Shown here piece after piece: positions 9,257 to 18,439 of a stretch of 33,422 nt of DNA; within the stretch, counting starts at the first letter, position 1, and each line of letters starts with the position of its first letter. Position numbers and translations under genes: made by a program. This stretch comes from Actinomycetota bacterium. Lineage in GTDB: Bacteria; Actinomycetota; Actinomycetes; S36-B12; UBA5976. Location of the stretch: assembly GCA_017853815.1 (NCBI GenBank), contig JAFMIT010000004.1, forward strand, positions 1 to 33,422, given 5' to 3'. The notes under the pieces were generated by a model that did no database searches, was not told the origin of the DNA, and saw only the letters and a program-made list of their open reading frames with translations.

Positions 9257-9305
9257 GGTTCCTCCTGTGGTTGCCTGGAAGCGCTCACCGCTCCAAGTTG
9301 GGCGA

Positions 9306-9335
9306 ATTACAACCGTGTAGTTCGGGGTAAGTCAA
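9306..9335 (-). promoter_or_regulatory. Putative sigma70-type promoter upstream of whiB
   Basis: Reverse strand: TTGACT (9335-9330), 18-nt spacer, TGTAAT (9311-9306), about 50 nt upstream of the whiB GTG. Confidence 0.45.
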
Positions 9336-9399
9336 GATGGCAAAGGAAAAAACCTTCACAAATGTCCGAATTTGTCCGCTTGCCTACGAGAAACGGCCA

Positions 9400-10467
9400 T
9401 TAAGCAGAAAAACGGATGGAGTCGGGCGCAATCGTGGCGCCAGTCCACACGCGAGCTCCAGCCTGAAGTTGATTACCAGCACCAACAGTTGCGCCGTCGC
9501 CGATCACGGTGTCGCGGATGTCGACATTGGCACCAAGGACTGCGTTGGTACCAACGATGGAGTTTTGGACAACGCAACCTTCCCCAATCGTCGCGCCGGG
9601 CAACACCACACTTCCGAGAATCTGCGCATTCGCCGAGATGTTTGCACCCGCGCCAACTGCTGAGCCCTCAGCGATTTCGGCTGACGGTTCCACTTTCGCA
9701 GTGGCATCCACAAGATTCTGGCTCGCATGGACCAACGGTGAAGGGCACGCTCCCGTGACGACATCGCGCGAACCTTTGGCATATGCCAAGGGATTACCGA
9801 GGTCCAACCAGTAAGCATTCTCGAGGTAGCCCACCACGTGTGCGTCAGCTTCAAGAAGCCCAGGAAAAGTTTCGCGCTCCACGGACACCACGCGACCTGC
9901 TGGAATCGCATCGATCAGTCGACGTCGAAAAACATAACAACCAGCGTTGATTTGGTGGGTCACAATTTCTTCAGGCGTTTGTGGCTTCTCAAGAAACTTC
10001 AGAACTCGACCATCGTTATCGGTCGGCACAAGTCCGAAGGCACGCGGGTCGTCGACATCGATGAGATGCAGAGAAACATCCGCCTTGCGCTGTTCAAAAT
10101 CTGCCACCTGATTTTGCAGGCTATGCCCGCTCAGAATGTCTCCGTTGAGAATGATGACGGGATCTTCAGCTCCACTGCGCAAAGCACTCGCGACGTTTCG
10201 AATCGCACCGCCGGTGCCGAGCGGAGAATCTTCAACCACATAAACAATCTCGATACCGAAATCTTCGCCTGCACCGAAATACGACTCAAAGACTTCAGCG
10301 CGGTAGCTCGTACTGAGCACGATACGAGTGACGCCAGCCTCCCGGGCTTTGGCAATCTGGTGCGCGGTACAGGGAAAGTTCGCGACGGGCAGCATCGGTT
10401 TAGGAGTGTTCTCGGTCAACGGGCGCAGGCGTGTGCCCTGACCGCCGACCAGCATTACCGCTTCCAT
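9400..10467 (-). CDS. manC: Mannose-1-phosphate guanylyltransferase / NDP-sugar pyrophosphorylase with C-terminal left-handed beta-helix
   Basis: 355 aa; 'EAVMLVGGQGTRLRPLTENTPKPMLPVANFP' nucleotidyltransferase signature, 'EKPQTPEEIV', and hexapeptide-type repeats at the C-terminus. Confidence 0.88.
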   Translation of the reverse strand: MEAVMLVGGQGTRLRPLTENTPKPMLPVANFPCTAHQIAKAREAGVTRIVLSTSYRAEVFESYFGAGEDFGIEIVYVVEDSPLGTGGAIRNVASALRSGAEDPVIILNGDILSGHSLQNQVADFEQRKADVSLHLIDVDDPRAFGLVPTDNDGRVLKFLEKPQTPEEIVTHQINAGCYVFRRRLIDAIPAGRVVSVERETFPGLLEADAHVVGYLENAYWLDLGNPLAYAKGSRDVVTGACPSPLVHASQNLVDATAKVEPSAEIAEGSAVGAGANISANAQILGSVVLPGATIGEGCVVQNSIVGTNAVLGANVDIRDTVIGDGATVGAGNQLQAGARVWTGATIAPDSIRFSA

Positions 10468-10476
10468 CTGCCCTAC

Positions 10477-13400
10477 CTACGCTCGCCGTACCTGTTGAAC
10501 GAATTCTGCTGTAACCCCGAGGTCGACCACCGCAGCGGCTAACGACTGTCGCCGAATCCATGACAAAACTGCTGGGGTCACCGCCGCATCCTCGTACACA
10601 ATCGGCATGCCTGAGAGCGCCGCAAGCACACCGGAGACGGGGTCAGACGTACTCGCCATGAGGATGACGCCGCGAGAAATGACCGAGCCACGATCGAGCA
10701 GCGACAAGCTGGCCAGTGCAAGATCGGATGTCGTCACACGTGCGACATCACTAAATCCCGCGAGGGCTGCGTCAGGAAGCTCTGTCGTGCTGCCGACGAC
10801 ATAAATTGATGCGGGGGCAGTTGTCGAAAGCCACGTCACGACTTCAGGGCTCAGTGCCTTCTCAGAAGCAAGAAGCAGTGGACGACCGGCGCGGGCTGCA
10901 AGCGACACAGCCAACGGCCATGCATCAGGCTCACCCGAACTCGCGATCACAACACCTTTGGCGGGATCGATCGAGGCGTCGACGGCCAACTTGCGGGAGA
11001 GGTCTTCGATGGTCGCACCTTGAATGTTTCGCCAAGAAACTTTGGCGCCGGACAAGGCACTCGTGATTGCAGGATCGATGATGCCGACAGTCACGACATA
11101 GTTAATTGCCTGGGCAGCTACTAGCGCTTTGATGCGAGCAGCATCGTTGGTTGGTTTCGCAACAATCAAGGCCGCGCCGGTGACGGCCGCATAAGCCGAA
11201 GCAGCAGTGATGATGGCTGGCGAGGCTGGCGCACCCGAACTTACGAGAACTGCCTTCGTTGCCGTGGACCCGGGAGCCTTGCAGAATCCAAAGAAACGAT
11301 GCTTAATGAACTCTTCGCTCAGGCCGGGAGCAGCGAGCGCTGTGGGTTTGATTATCGAGCGCCAGACCCATGTACTCATGAGACTTGAACCAGTATCAGA
11401 CACCATCGAGCTACGAAACTTTTCGCCGCTAATCGTCGACTGTGCACCCGTCGTCGAAGTCGCGGTGACACTGCGCAAGGCACCTGAAGCAAAGCGGTCC
11501 GAGAGGTCCAGCGTCGCAACGTCCGGCAAGGAGAATGCAGCAGCGACCACTTTTTGAGTGCGCACACGAGGACTCCACGCGGACACAGTTACTGCCTCTG
11601 CCGGCATCAGCGTCCAGGGGTCGTCCACACTGCGCAAATACGAGCGCGGTGAACCGCCCCACACGTCTTCATTGTTTTGAGTTGCGCCACCGTTTGCGGC
11701 AGCAAAGAACGTCTGGACAACATTCTTGCCATTCGTCACCGCGAGACCGGTAGCGGCGTCGACGACAGTTGCGTCAACTGCGGCTTTCCACAGGTCACCT
11801 TTAGGGCTCGAAATCTTTTGCCAGCCCACGTAGTTCTGATCGCGAATGTCACCGTACACCTGGCAATCGCAGGCGGAGCGTCTCGGCCGAGTCGTGCCAT
11901 CTGAGTTGTAGACATCGTTGTACACGTACGAGCGAGCCGCAATGACCTGCGCTCGCAACGCTGCGGCGGGCCACGACGATGACACTTCACCGATGCCATA
12001 GAGGTATTCGTCGTGCAAGCTCACCCGATTGCTCAGTGATAGCCCTGCGACCAAATCTGTTTGGGCCGCACCAGCACGAACTCGAAGCGAACCGAAGCGA
12101 TAGGTCCTCCCTGCGGCCAATTCACTTCCCGGACCGGCCACCTGTGCCAACGCTGGATGTGCACCGAGTGACCCGCTGAACCGAGTTCCCGACCAAGTGA
12201 TGATGACGAGGGTGGAATTCTTGAGTTTCGGAGCATCTGGGCCCGTGATGGTGGTCTTCACAGTCGTCGACGAATTCAAGAAAGTGAAAGTCACTGAGTG
12301 GTCGGGGGTGATCACGACCGACGTGCCGTCTGCGGTTTGGAGTTTCATCGCGGCTGGCGGGTCGTTTGATGTGGTTGCGCCAAGCGATCGCAGACGAACT
12401 TTGATGGTCGATGTGCGATTGGCATTGCGGTAGCAGTTGGCATCGGTGTCGACACACAGACCCACAAACACATCGGCGGAATCCGGTACTGCAGTCACCG
12501 TCGTATCGGTGTAATAGTGAGTCAGAATCTCGGTTTCAGTCTTGCCAGCTTTTGCCATTGCATACGCACCCCACTGCGAGAGCCCAATGCCGTGACCCCA
12601 GCCGCTGCCACTAAAAGCGAAGGTCGCCGGAGCGACGGCGGCTGGCGTGGGCAGCGGCTCCAGAACAGGAATTGCAGTGGGTTCCCCGCGTTGCGCGAGC
12701 GCATAACCGATGCGAGCCAACGCGTAGTCGCTGGCAATCGCGCTATCCGTCGTCGATAGAACGCCAACAATGTCGCCGCGAGCATTGAGCCAGGCGCGTT
12801 GGTCGAGGCTCAAACCTTTGGAATCGACGACGACATTCAATGCAGGCGTGGTGTACGCCAAAAAGTCTGCAGTAGCGACGGTCGACGACGTTGTGCGCAC
12901 CACCAAGTTCGGGATCTCGTTGGTGGCGCTTCTGGCCAACGCGAGCGCGAGCGAGCGCTCGTCTCGCGCGCTGACGCGAACTACTTTGCGAAACGAATCA
13001 ATCGTGTCGTCACTAATATCTGCGGTCGTCCCAATCGCGATGCCACCGACAATGTTCAATGCTTTGAGCACAGCTCGCGTCGTTGTCAAAGAATCTGGAT
13101 GAACATCGAGCAGCGGACGCCCTGTTGCAGAAGCAAAAGATGTCGCCTCTAACAACGTCTTTGTCGAACCTTTGAAGTTCACGAATACGGCTTTTGTGTC
13201 CGAGTTGAACAAACTCTTGGCGTACACCAGCTGTGAAAGTTCCGCTGCAGATTTTGCGGTGCGCAGTGGAATCTTGATTCCAAGAGACTTAAGTGTGGAG
13301 AGCACTTTGGGAGCGAACGTATTGGTGGTCGACAAAATCAAAACTTTAGTGATCTTGCGACGCACAAGCTCTTGCTTTGTCGAAAACGTCAGTTTGTCTG

Positions 13401-14013
13401 TTGCAGAAAAGAACAGCGGCACCTTGCGCAGCTGGGCAGAGACAGTCGCCACGGCCACCATCGCTGCTGACGAATCCGCCGGCACTAGTAGAGCTTCGGT
13501 GGCGTCAGGATGGCTGAGCTTCGCGCGGGCAACGGCCACATCTGCCAATGCCCGAGGCGTAGCGGCAGTTTGTCGAAAACGGTGGACGTTTGGACACAGC
13601 GATCGGCTCACGAGATTCGTCGAAGAGCTCACCGACACCACCCCCGACACGGGTGTTCCGAGCGTGCCGTCGGTTGAGCTAGGAGTCAGCGTGACGACGT
13701 AAACCGCATCGGACAGTGGTTCAGGAAGCAGACCGTCTACCTGTATTTGGTTTGCCCCCGAGACAGCATCGCCAACCTGCGTCCGCGCTAACGCGTTGGT
13801 GCACGCGTTCGTGAGGGATACCGAATACTTGCCAGCTTTTGAGAACGAAGCAGAGATCGTTAGCGGAGAGGCAGCAGGCACCCACATCTGGGCCGAAAGC
13901 GAGAATCCAGTGACGCCCGGTGAAGGCGTCGCTGCCACCGCTGAATCCATACCTGCCACGAGGAAAACCAGTGCGGTGACGGCAGCGCAGACACGCCGTA
14001 ACGACACACGCAT
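10477..14013 (-). CDS. Secreted SpoIID/LytB-domain protein with CWB2-like repeats on both sides (1178 aa)
   Basis: Signal peptide 'VCAAVTALVFLVAGMDSAVA'; SpoIID signatures 'SGSGWGHGIGLSQWGAYAMAKAG' and 'LYGIGEVSSSWPAAALRAQVIAARSYVYN'; CWB2-like alpha/beta repeats at about aa 146-440 and about aa 917-1178. RBS GGAGG before the ATG. Confidence 0.85.
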   Translation of the reverse strand: MRVSLRRVCAAVTALVFLVAGMDSAVAATPSPGVTGFSLSAQMWVPAASPLTISASFSKAGKYSVSLTNACTNALARTQVGDAVSGANQIQVDGLLPEPLSDAVYVVTLTPSSTDGTLGTPVSGVVSVSSSTNLVSRSLCPNVHRFRQTAATPRALADVAVARAKLSHPDATEALLVPADSSAAMVAVATVSAQLRKVPLFFSATDKLTFSTKQELVRRKITKVLILSTTNTFAPKVLSTLKSLGIKIPLRTAKSAAELSQLVYAKSLFNSDTKAVFVNFKGSTKTLLEATSFASATGRPLLDVHPDSLTTTRAVLKALNIVGGIAIGTTADISDDTIDSFRKVVRVSARDERSLALALARSATNEIPNLVVRTTSSTVATADFLAYTTPALNVVVDSKGLSLDQRAWLNARGDIVGVLSTTDSAIASDYALARIGYALAQRGEPTAIPVLEPLPTPAAVAPATFAFSGSGWGHGIGLSQWGAYAMAKAGKTETEILTHYYTDTTVTAVPDSADVFVGLCVDTDANCYRNANRTSTIKVRLRSLGATTSNDPPAAMKLQTADGTSVVITPDHSVTFTFLNSSTTVKTTITGPDAPKLKNSTLVIITWSGTRFSGSLGAHPALAQVAGPGSELAAGRTYRFGSLRVRAGAAQTDLVAGLSLSNRVSLHDEYLYGIGEVSSSWPAAALRAQVIAARSYVYNDVYNSDGTTRPRRSACDCQVYGDIRDQNYVGWQKISSPKGDLWKAAVDATVVDAATGLAVTNGKNVVQTFFAAANGGATQNNEDVWGGSPRSYLRSVDDPWTLMPAEAVTVSAWSPRVRTQKVVAAAFSLPDVATLDLSDRFASGALRSVTATSTTGAQSTISGEKFRSSMVSDTGSSLMSTWVWRSIIKPTALAAPGLSEEFIKHRFFGFCKAPGSTATKAVLVSSGAPASPAIITAASAYAAVTGAALIVAKPTNDAARIKALVAAQAINYVVTVGIIDPAITSALSGAKVSWRNIQGATIEDLSRKLAVDASIDPAKGVVIASSGEPDAWPLAVSLAARAGRPLLLASEKALSPEVVTWLSTTAPASIYVVGSTTELPDAALAGFSDVARVTTSDLALASLSLLDRGSVISRGVILMASTSDPVSGVLAALSGMPIVYEDAAVTPAVLSWIRRQSLAAAVVDLGVTAEFVQQVRRA

Positions 14014-14213
14014 TGAAAACCTCCAGTGGCTGGGGAAGAAGCCGAACTCTGATTCTGCCAGCGGCTCCTCGCGTGAACATCTCCAAACCGCCGAAGATCA
14101 GCGAAAACCCGATGTGAGGATTCTGTGAATTAACCCACCTTGTGCACAGGCTCGCGAACCCGCCCTCCGCGACATCAGGCACAATTGGCACTTACTCGTC
14201 GGAAGGCAACTCA

Positions 14214-15614
14214 ATGGCGCGCAAGCATCGGTTAGTCAAAGGTCTCGCAATATTGACCTTGACTGCCACCGCAATGAGCGGCATTGCAGTTTCAGCTCTC
14301 TACGGTGCTATCGATGGCATCGACAAAAAGGACATCACTAACCAGCTCGGTGACAATCGTCCAGACGCTTGGGCATCTGAAGAGGGCGCGCCGATCAACA
14401 TCGTCATGATGGGTTCTGATACTCGCGATGGCCAGGGCAGCGGCTTCGGTAAGAACATCGGCGGGCAGCGCTCGGACACCACGATTTTTGTACACATTTC
14501 TGGCGATCGCACGTGGGCGACCGCGGTCAGCATTCCGCGCGATACGACGACTGACATGCCTGATTGCATCAACGAAGACGGTTCAGTCAACAAAGGCTGG
14601 ACTGACAAGTTCAACGTGACTATGTCTCGTGCCGGTCCCGCGTGCGTGGTGAAGACTCTCGAAGAAATCACCAACATTCGCGTCGATCACTATGTCGTCG
14701 TTAACTTCAAAGGTTTCCAAAATGTTGTCGATGCGGTCGGCGGTGTTGAAGTCTGTCTCACCGACTCTGTCAACGACATCAAGAGCCACCTGAAACTCCC
14801 CGCTGGTCTCTCTACGCTCGACGGCAAGACCGCGCTCGCCTTCGTGCGCGCCCGCAAAACTCTCGGTGACGGTTCCGACATTTCGCGAATCCGCCGCCAA
14901 CAGGATTTCTTGGCCTCGCTCGCTCGCAAAACCACGAGTGCAGGCGTGCTGTTGAATCCGAAGAAAGTCCTCGATCTCATCAACGCCATTGCAGGGTCGC
15001 TCACGACCGACCCTGAACTCGGCAGCGTCGATGGCATCAAAACCATCGCCATGAATCTGCAGGATCTTCGTCCGAGCAACATTCGGTTCATCACTGCGCC
15101 GAACGCGCCCGACCCTGACAACACTGCGAACGTGAAACTCACATCTGAGGCGGAGGAACTGTGGGCCGCCCTGCGCGCTGACAAGCAGTGGCCGACGCCA
15201 CCGGACAACGGTCCTGATGGCAAGCCACTGACAGTCGCGCCAGAGGACATCAAGATTGCAGTTCTCAATGGCACCACCACAGCTGGTTTGGCCGGTGCAA
15301 AAGCTGACTTGTTTAGTGCTCTCGGGTACACGATTGCTAAGACTGACAACACCACTGACTTCTTCGGCAAAGAGACATCTGTCTGGGTCACCAAAGCGCG
15401 CGAGAACGAAGCTCGGACCGTGGCTGCAGCACTCGGCCTCAAGAAAATCAACATTTTCAAGAAGCAAAATCCAGATGACCCAAGCTTGGTCGTCGTTGTT
15501 GGATCGAAGTTCACAGATCCCCGCGAGCTCAAGATCAAAGTGAAGGCTTCATCGTCGCTCTACGGGCCAAAAGACGGCCGCGCCGCAGACGAAACGGATT
15601 GCTCGCCAGCCTAA
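14214..15614 (+). CDS. LytR-CpsA-Psr (LCP) family glycopolymer transferase with C-terminal LytR_C domain
   Basis: 'INIVMMGSDTRDG...GGQRSDTTIFVHISGD...AVSIPRDT...VVVNFKGFQNVVDAVGGVEVCL...ALAFVRARKT...DISRIRRQQDFL' LCP motifs; 'IKIAVLNGTTTAGLA...' LytR_C. ATG at 14214 with a purine-rich RBS preferred over the ORF start at 14142. Confidence 0.95.
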   Translation: MARKHRLVKGLAILTLTATAMSGIAVSALYGAIDGIDKKDITNQLGDNRPDAWASEEGAPINIVMMGSDTRDGQGSGFGKNIGGQRSDTTIFVHISGDRTWATAVSIPRDTTTDMPDCINEDGSVNKGWTDKFNVTMSRAGPACVVKTLEEITNIRVDHYVVVNFKGFQNVVDAVGGVEVCLTDSVNDIKSHLKLPAGLSTLDGKTALAFVRARKTLGDGSDISRIRRQQDFLASLARKTTSAGVLLNPKKVLDLINAIAGSLTTDPELGSVDGIKTIAMNLQDLRPSNIRFITAPNAPDPDNTANVKLTSEAEELWAALRADKQWPTPPDNGPDGKPLTVAPEDIKIAVLNGTTTAGLAGAKADLFSALGYTIAKTDNTTDFFGKETSVWVTKARENEARTVAAALGLKKINIFKKQNPDDPSLVVVVGSKFTDPRELKIKVKASSSLYGPKDGRAADETDCSPA

Positions 15615-15626
15615 CGTTGTTGGTGT

Positions 15627-16631
15627 TTACAGATCTCGAATCGCTGGGCTCGTAAGAAAACCCCAGCCCCAATTCATGTGCATGGTCATCAACACGACCG
15701 GCAGCCGAATCGCCACAGCCAATGACTCTGTTCGCAATGCAGTCAACGCCACGAGTTTGATGCCAGCGGCGTAAGACAAGGGGGCCACAAACCCCCACAC
15801 CATGAACGAACTCGTCAAGACGCCGACAATCCCAAGCAGCGTGCCAAGAACCACACCAATGACCGCCGCAGGCGGAGCGAAATACCGCAGCGCACTCGCG
15901 CGACTTACGGTTTCAGGGTGCATGTGCATCACGCGTCTGCGCCACTGCCCGTACTGACGGTATTGCTTGGCAAGCGTCGAGACATCACGTCGTGGCCGGT
16001 AGGTGACTTTGAGTGCTGGGTTAAACCACACCACGCCGCCAGTAGCGCGAATTCGATGGTTCATTTCCCAATCTTGGGCTCGAGTCATCTTGGTGTCGTA
16101 GCCGCCGACTCGCTCGAGTGCAGTGGCCCGAAAACATCCGAGGTAGACAGTTTCTGCTTCGCCTTCAGCACCGCCAACATGGAAAGCCGCTGAGCCGACA
16201 CCAAATTTCGACTTCATCGCCCAGGCGACGGCTTTTTGAAAATCTGTCTCACCTTGGGCGTCCATGATGCCGCCGACGTTGTCTGCGCCAGTCCGCTGCA
16301 ATGTTTCAATCGCCGTCGAAACGTAGTCCGACGGAAGCATCGCGTGACCGTCACACCGAATGACGAACTCACCAGTGGTTTTAGTCAGCGCGGCGTTCAG
16401 CGCATCCGGGGTGCGTCCCGTGGGGTTGGCAACGACCGTCACGTTTTCGAATTCATCAGCCAACTCGCGAGCGATAGCTTCGGTTCGATCCTTGCTCGGA
16501 CCAACCGAAATGACAACATCAAGCGCGCCGCGATAATCCTGCCCAAGAGCTGCCAGAACTACTTCGCGCAGATGGCGCTCCTCATTGAGCACCGGGATCA
16601 TGATGCTGACGGAGGGATGCTGGCTGCTCAT
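15627..16631 (-). CDS. Family 2 glycosyltransferase (ExoA-like) with C-terminal TM segments
   Basis: 334 aa; 'VSIMIPVLNEERHLREVVLAAL...ISVGPSKDRT...RCDGHAMLP...AQDWEMNHRIRATGG...QYRQYGQWR'. Confidence 0.92.
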   Translation of the reverse strand: MSSQHPSVSIMIPVLNEERHLREVVLAALGQDYRGALDVVISVGPSKDRTEAIARELADEFENVTVVANPTGRTPDALNAALTKTTGEFVIRCDGHAMLPSDYVSTAIETLQRTGADNVGGIMDAQGETDFQKAVAWAMKSKFGVGSAAFHVGGAEGEAETVYLGCFRATALERVGGYDTKMTRAQDWEMNHRIRATGGVVWFNPALKVTYRPRRDVSTLAKQYRQYGQWRRRVMHMHPETVSRASALRYFAPPAAVIGVVLGTLLGIVGVLTSSFMVWGFVAPLSYAAGIKLVALTALRTESLAVAIRLPVVLMTMHMNWGWGFLTSPAIRDL

Positions 16632-16711
16632 TGGGTGAAATCTAGCCGCCTCAGATTCGGGTTGCCGCTGTCATCTCCGATAGTCTCACCGCACTCACAG
16701 GCAGGACGACG

Positions 16712-18013
16712 ATGAAACTTTCTGTTATCGGTACCGGTTACCTCGGTGCCGTTCATGCTGCATGTATGGCCGAATTGGGCTTTGATGTCGTGGGGATCGA
16801 CGTCGATGCCGACAAGATTGCGACCTTGCAGTCGGGCAAAGCGCCGTTCTTCGAGCCAGATTTTGAACCGATTCTCGAGCGCAACATTGCGGCTGGTCGA
16901 CTTCACTTCACGACAGACTTCAGCGCCATGGCCGATGCGGATGTGCACTTCGTGTGCGTCGGCACTCCTCAGGCCGCAGGCAGCCTCGCCGCCGACACTC
17001 GCTACGTCGACTCGGCCATCGAAGAGGTCGCTCGTTATGCCAAAGCTGGTTCCGTTGTTGCCGGCAAATCCACTGTGCCAGTAGGCACAGCCGCTCGACT
17101 CCAAGCCAAACTTGATGAATTGAGCGCTCACGGCATCGAGTTGGCGTGGAACCCGGAGTTTTTGCGAGAAGGCTTTGCAGTCGAAGACACCTTGCATCCT
17201 GACCGCATCGTGATCGGTGTTCAGGGCGAGTCGGCAGAAGGCTGGTTGCGACAGGTGTACGCATCCATGATTGCTGCCAACACTCCTTTCTTGGTGACCG
17301 ACTTCCCCACTGCAGAACTCGTCAAAGTTTCTGCCAATGCATTTCTCGCGACGAAAATTTCGTTCATCAACGCGATGGCAGAGGTGTGTGAAACTGTCGG
17401 TGGCGACGTCGTCGCGCTTGCAGATGCCATCGGTCACGACGTACGCATTGGCCGGCGTTTTCTCAACGCTGGTATCGGCTTCGGCGGCGGTTGCCTTCCG
17501 AAAGACATTCGCGCTTTTCAGGCGCGTGCCGCCGAACTCGGCGTCGAAGAAGCAGTGGCCTTCCTTCGCGATGTCGACGCGGTCAACATGCGTCGACGCA
17601 GCCGAGTTGTTGAACTCGCAAACGAAATGCTCGGCGGCACTGTCGGCAAGCGAATTGCTGTGCTGGGAGCGGCTTTCAAGCCAAACTCAGACGATGTTCG
17701 CGACTCCCCCGCACTCGACATTGCATCAACGCTCGCAGAGGGTGGCGCTGACGTCATCATTTACGACCCAGAGGCCATGGCAAACGCACTCAAGCGATTC
17801 CCATCACTCAAGACTGCCGACTCGATTGAACAGGCACTCACTGGTGCAGACGCTGTGTTGCACCTAACAGAGTGGAAAGTTTTCCGCGATATCAATCCCG
17901 TGGAAGCAAAGAATTTGATGAATCACGCATTCATGATTGATGGCCGCAATGCCCTCGATCTTCAAGCTTGGCGGGCGGCTGGTTTCGAAGCTAAAGCTCT
18001 CGGCCGGCCATAA
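16712..18013 (+). CDS. ugd: UDP-glucose 6-dehydrogenase
   Basis: 433 aa; 'MKLSVIGTGYLGAVHAACMAELGFDVVGIDVD', 'STVPVGTA', 'NPEFLREGFAVEDTLHPDRIVIG', catalytic Cys in 'GIGFGGGCLPKDI'. Confidence 0.96.
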   Translation: MKLSVIGTGYLGAVHAACMAELGFDVVGIDVDADKIATLQSGKAPFFEPDFEPILERNIAAGRLHFTTDFSAMADADVHFVCVGTPQAAGSLAADTRYVDSAIEEVARYAKAGSVVAGKSTVPVGTAARLQAKLDELSAHGIELAWNPEFLREGFAVEDTLHPDRIVIGVQGESAEGWLRQVYASMIAANTPFLVTDFPTAELVKVSANAFLATKISFINAMAEVCETVGGDVVALADAIGHDVRIGRRFLNAGIGFGGGCLPKDIRAFQARAAELGVEEAVAFLRDVDAVNMRRRSRVVELANEMLGGTVGKRIAVLGAAFKPNSDDVRDSPALDIASTLAEGGADVIIYDPEAMANALKRFPSLKTADSIEQALTGADAVLHLTEWKVFRDINPVEAKNLMNHAFMIDGRNALDLQAWRAAGFEAKALGRP

Positions 18014-18434
18014 GTCGCGGCCACTCAATCGCTGGACAGCGATCCATCACGACCTGCAGCCCGTTGCCTCGCGCATGGGCTGCAGCTGTTTCGTCCACAA
18101 TGTCGAGTTGAAGCCACAACGCTGGCAGCCCGAGGTCGACCGCTTCGTTCATGATCTGACCGACTCGCTGCGAAGCCACAAAACAATCAACCATGTCGAT
18201 CTGCTCACCAGCATTCACTGCGGCCGTCAGCGACGAATACGTTTTTTCACCAAGGACATCTACCTCGCGAGGATGAATCGGGATGATCCGCTTGCCTTTG
18301 CGTTGAAGAAACTCCGCTACGCGATAGACCGGTTTTTCAGGATCGGTGCCCAGGCCAACCACGGCGATGGTGCGGGAGCTCGTGAGCAGTTCAACGACGA
18401 CTTCGTCGGTGCCATACAAGTTCGAGTCGCGCAT
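17991..18434 (-). CDS. CoA-binding domain protein (YccU-like)
   Basis: 147 aa; 'SSRTIAVVGLGTDPEKPVYRVAEFLQRKGKRIIPIHPREVDVLGEKTYSSL...IDMVDCFVASQRVGQIMNEAVDLGLPALWLQLDIVDETAAAHARGNGLQVVMDRCPAIEWPRL'. Confidence 0.9.
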   Translation of the reverse strand: MRDSNLYGTDEVVVELLTSSRTIAVVGLGTDPEKPVYRVAEFLQRKGKRIIPIHPREVDVLGEKTYSSLTAAVNAGEQIDMVDCFVASQRVGQIMNEAVDLGLPALWLQLDIVDETAAAHARGNGLQVVMDRCPAIEWPRLMAGREL

Positions 18435-18439
18435 GGTCG

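Noticed and set aside
9838-10542. 234-aa plus-strand ORF antisense to manC
   Set aside because: manC motifs are clear on the opposite strand; no domain recognised here.
14142-14213. 24-aa N-terminal extension of the LCP ORF
   Set aside because: No RBS or signal character; the ATG at 14214 follows a purine-rich RBS and begins the expected MARKHR...TM anchor.
14583-15467. 294-aa minus-strand ORF and the overlapping 282-aa ORF (14690-15538) antisense to the LCP gene
   Set aside because: The plus-strand LCP gene has clear family motifs over the whole span. The antisense frames show no recognisable domain and are expected by-products of biased codon usage.
16628-17437. 269-aa minus-strand ORF antisense to ugd
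   Set aside because: Entirely inside a well-conserved ugd gene; no domain recognised; codon-bias shadow ORF.
17991-18013. 23-bp convergent overlap of ugd and the CoA-binding gene as an unusual feature
   Set aside because: Short convergent overlaps of this size are common in compact bacterial genomes.
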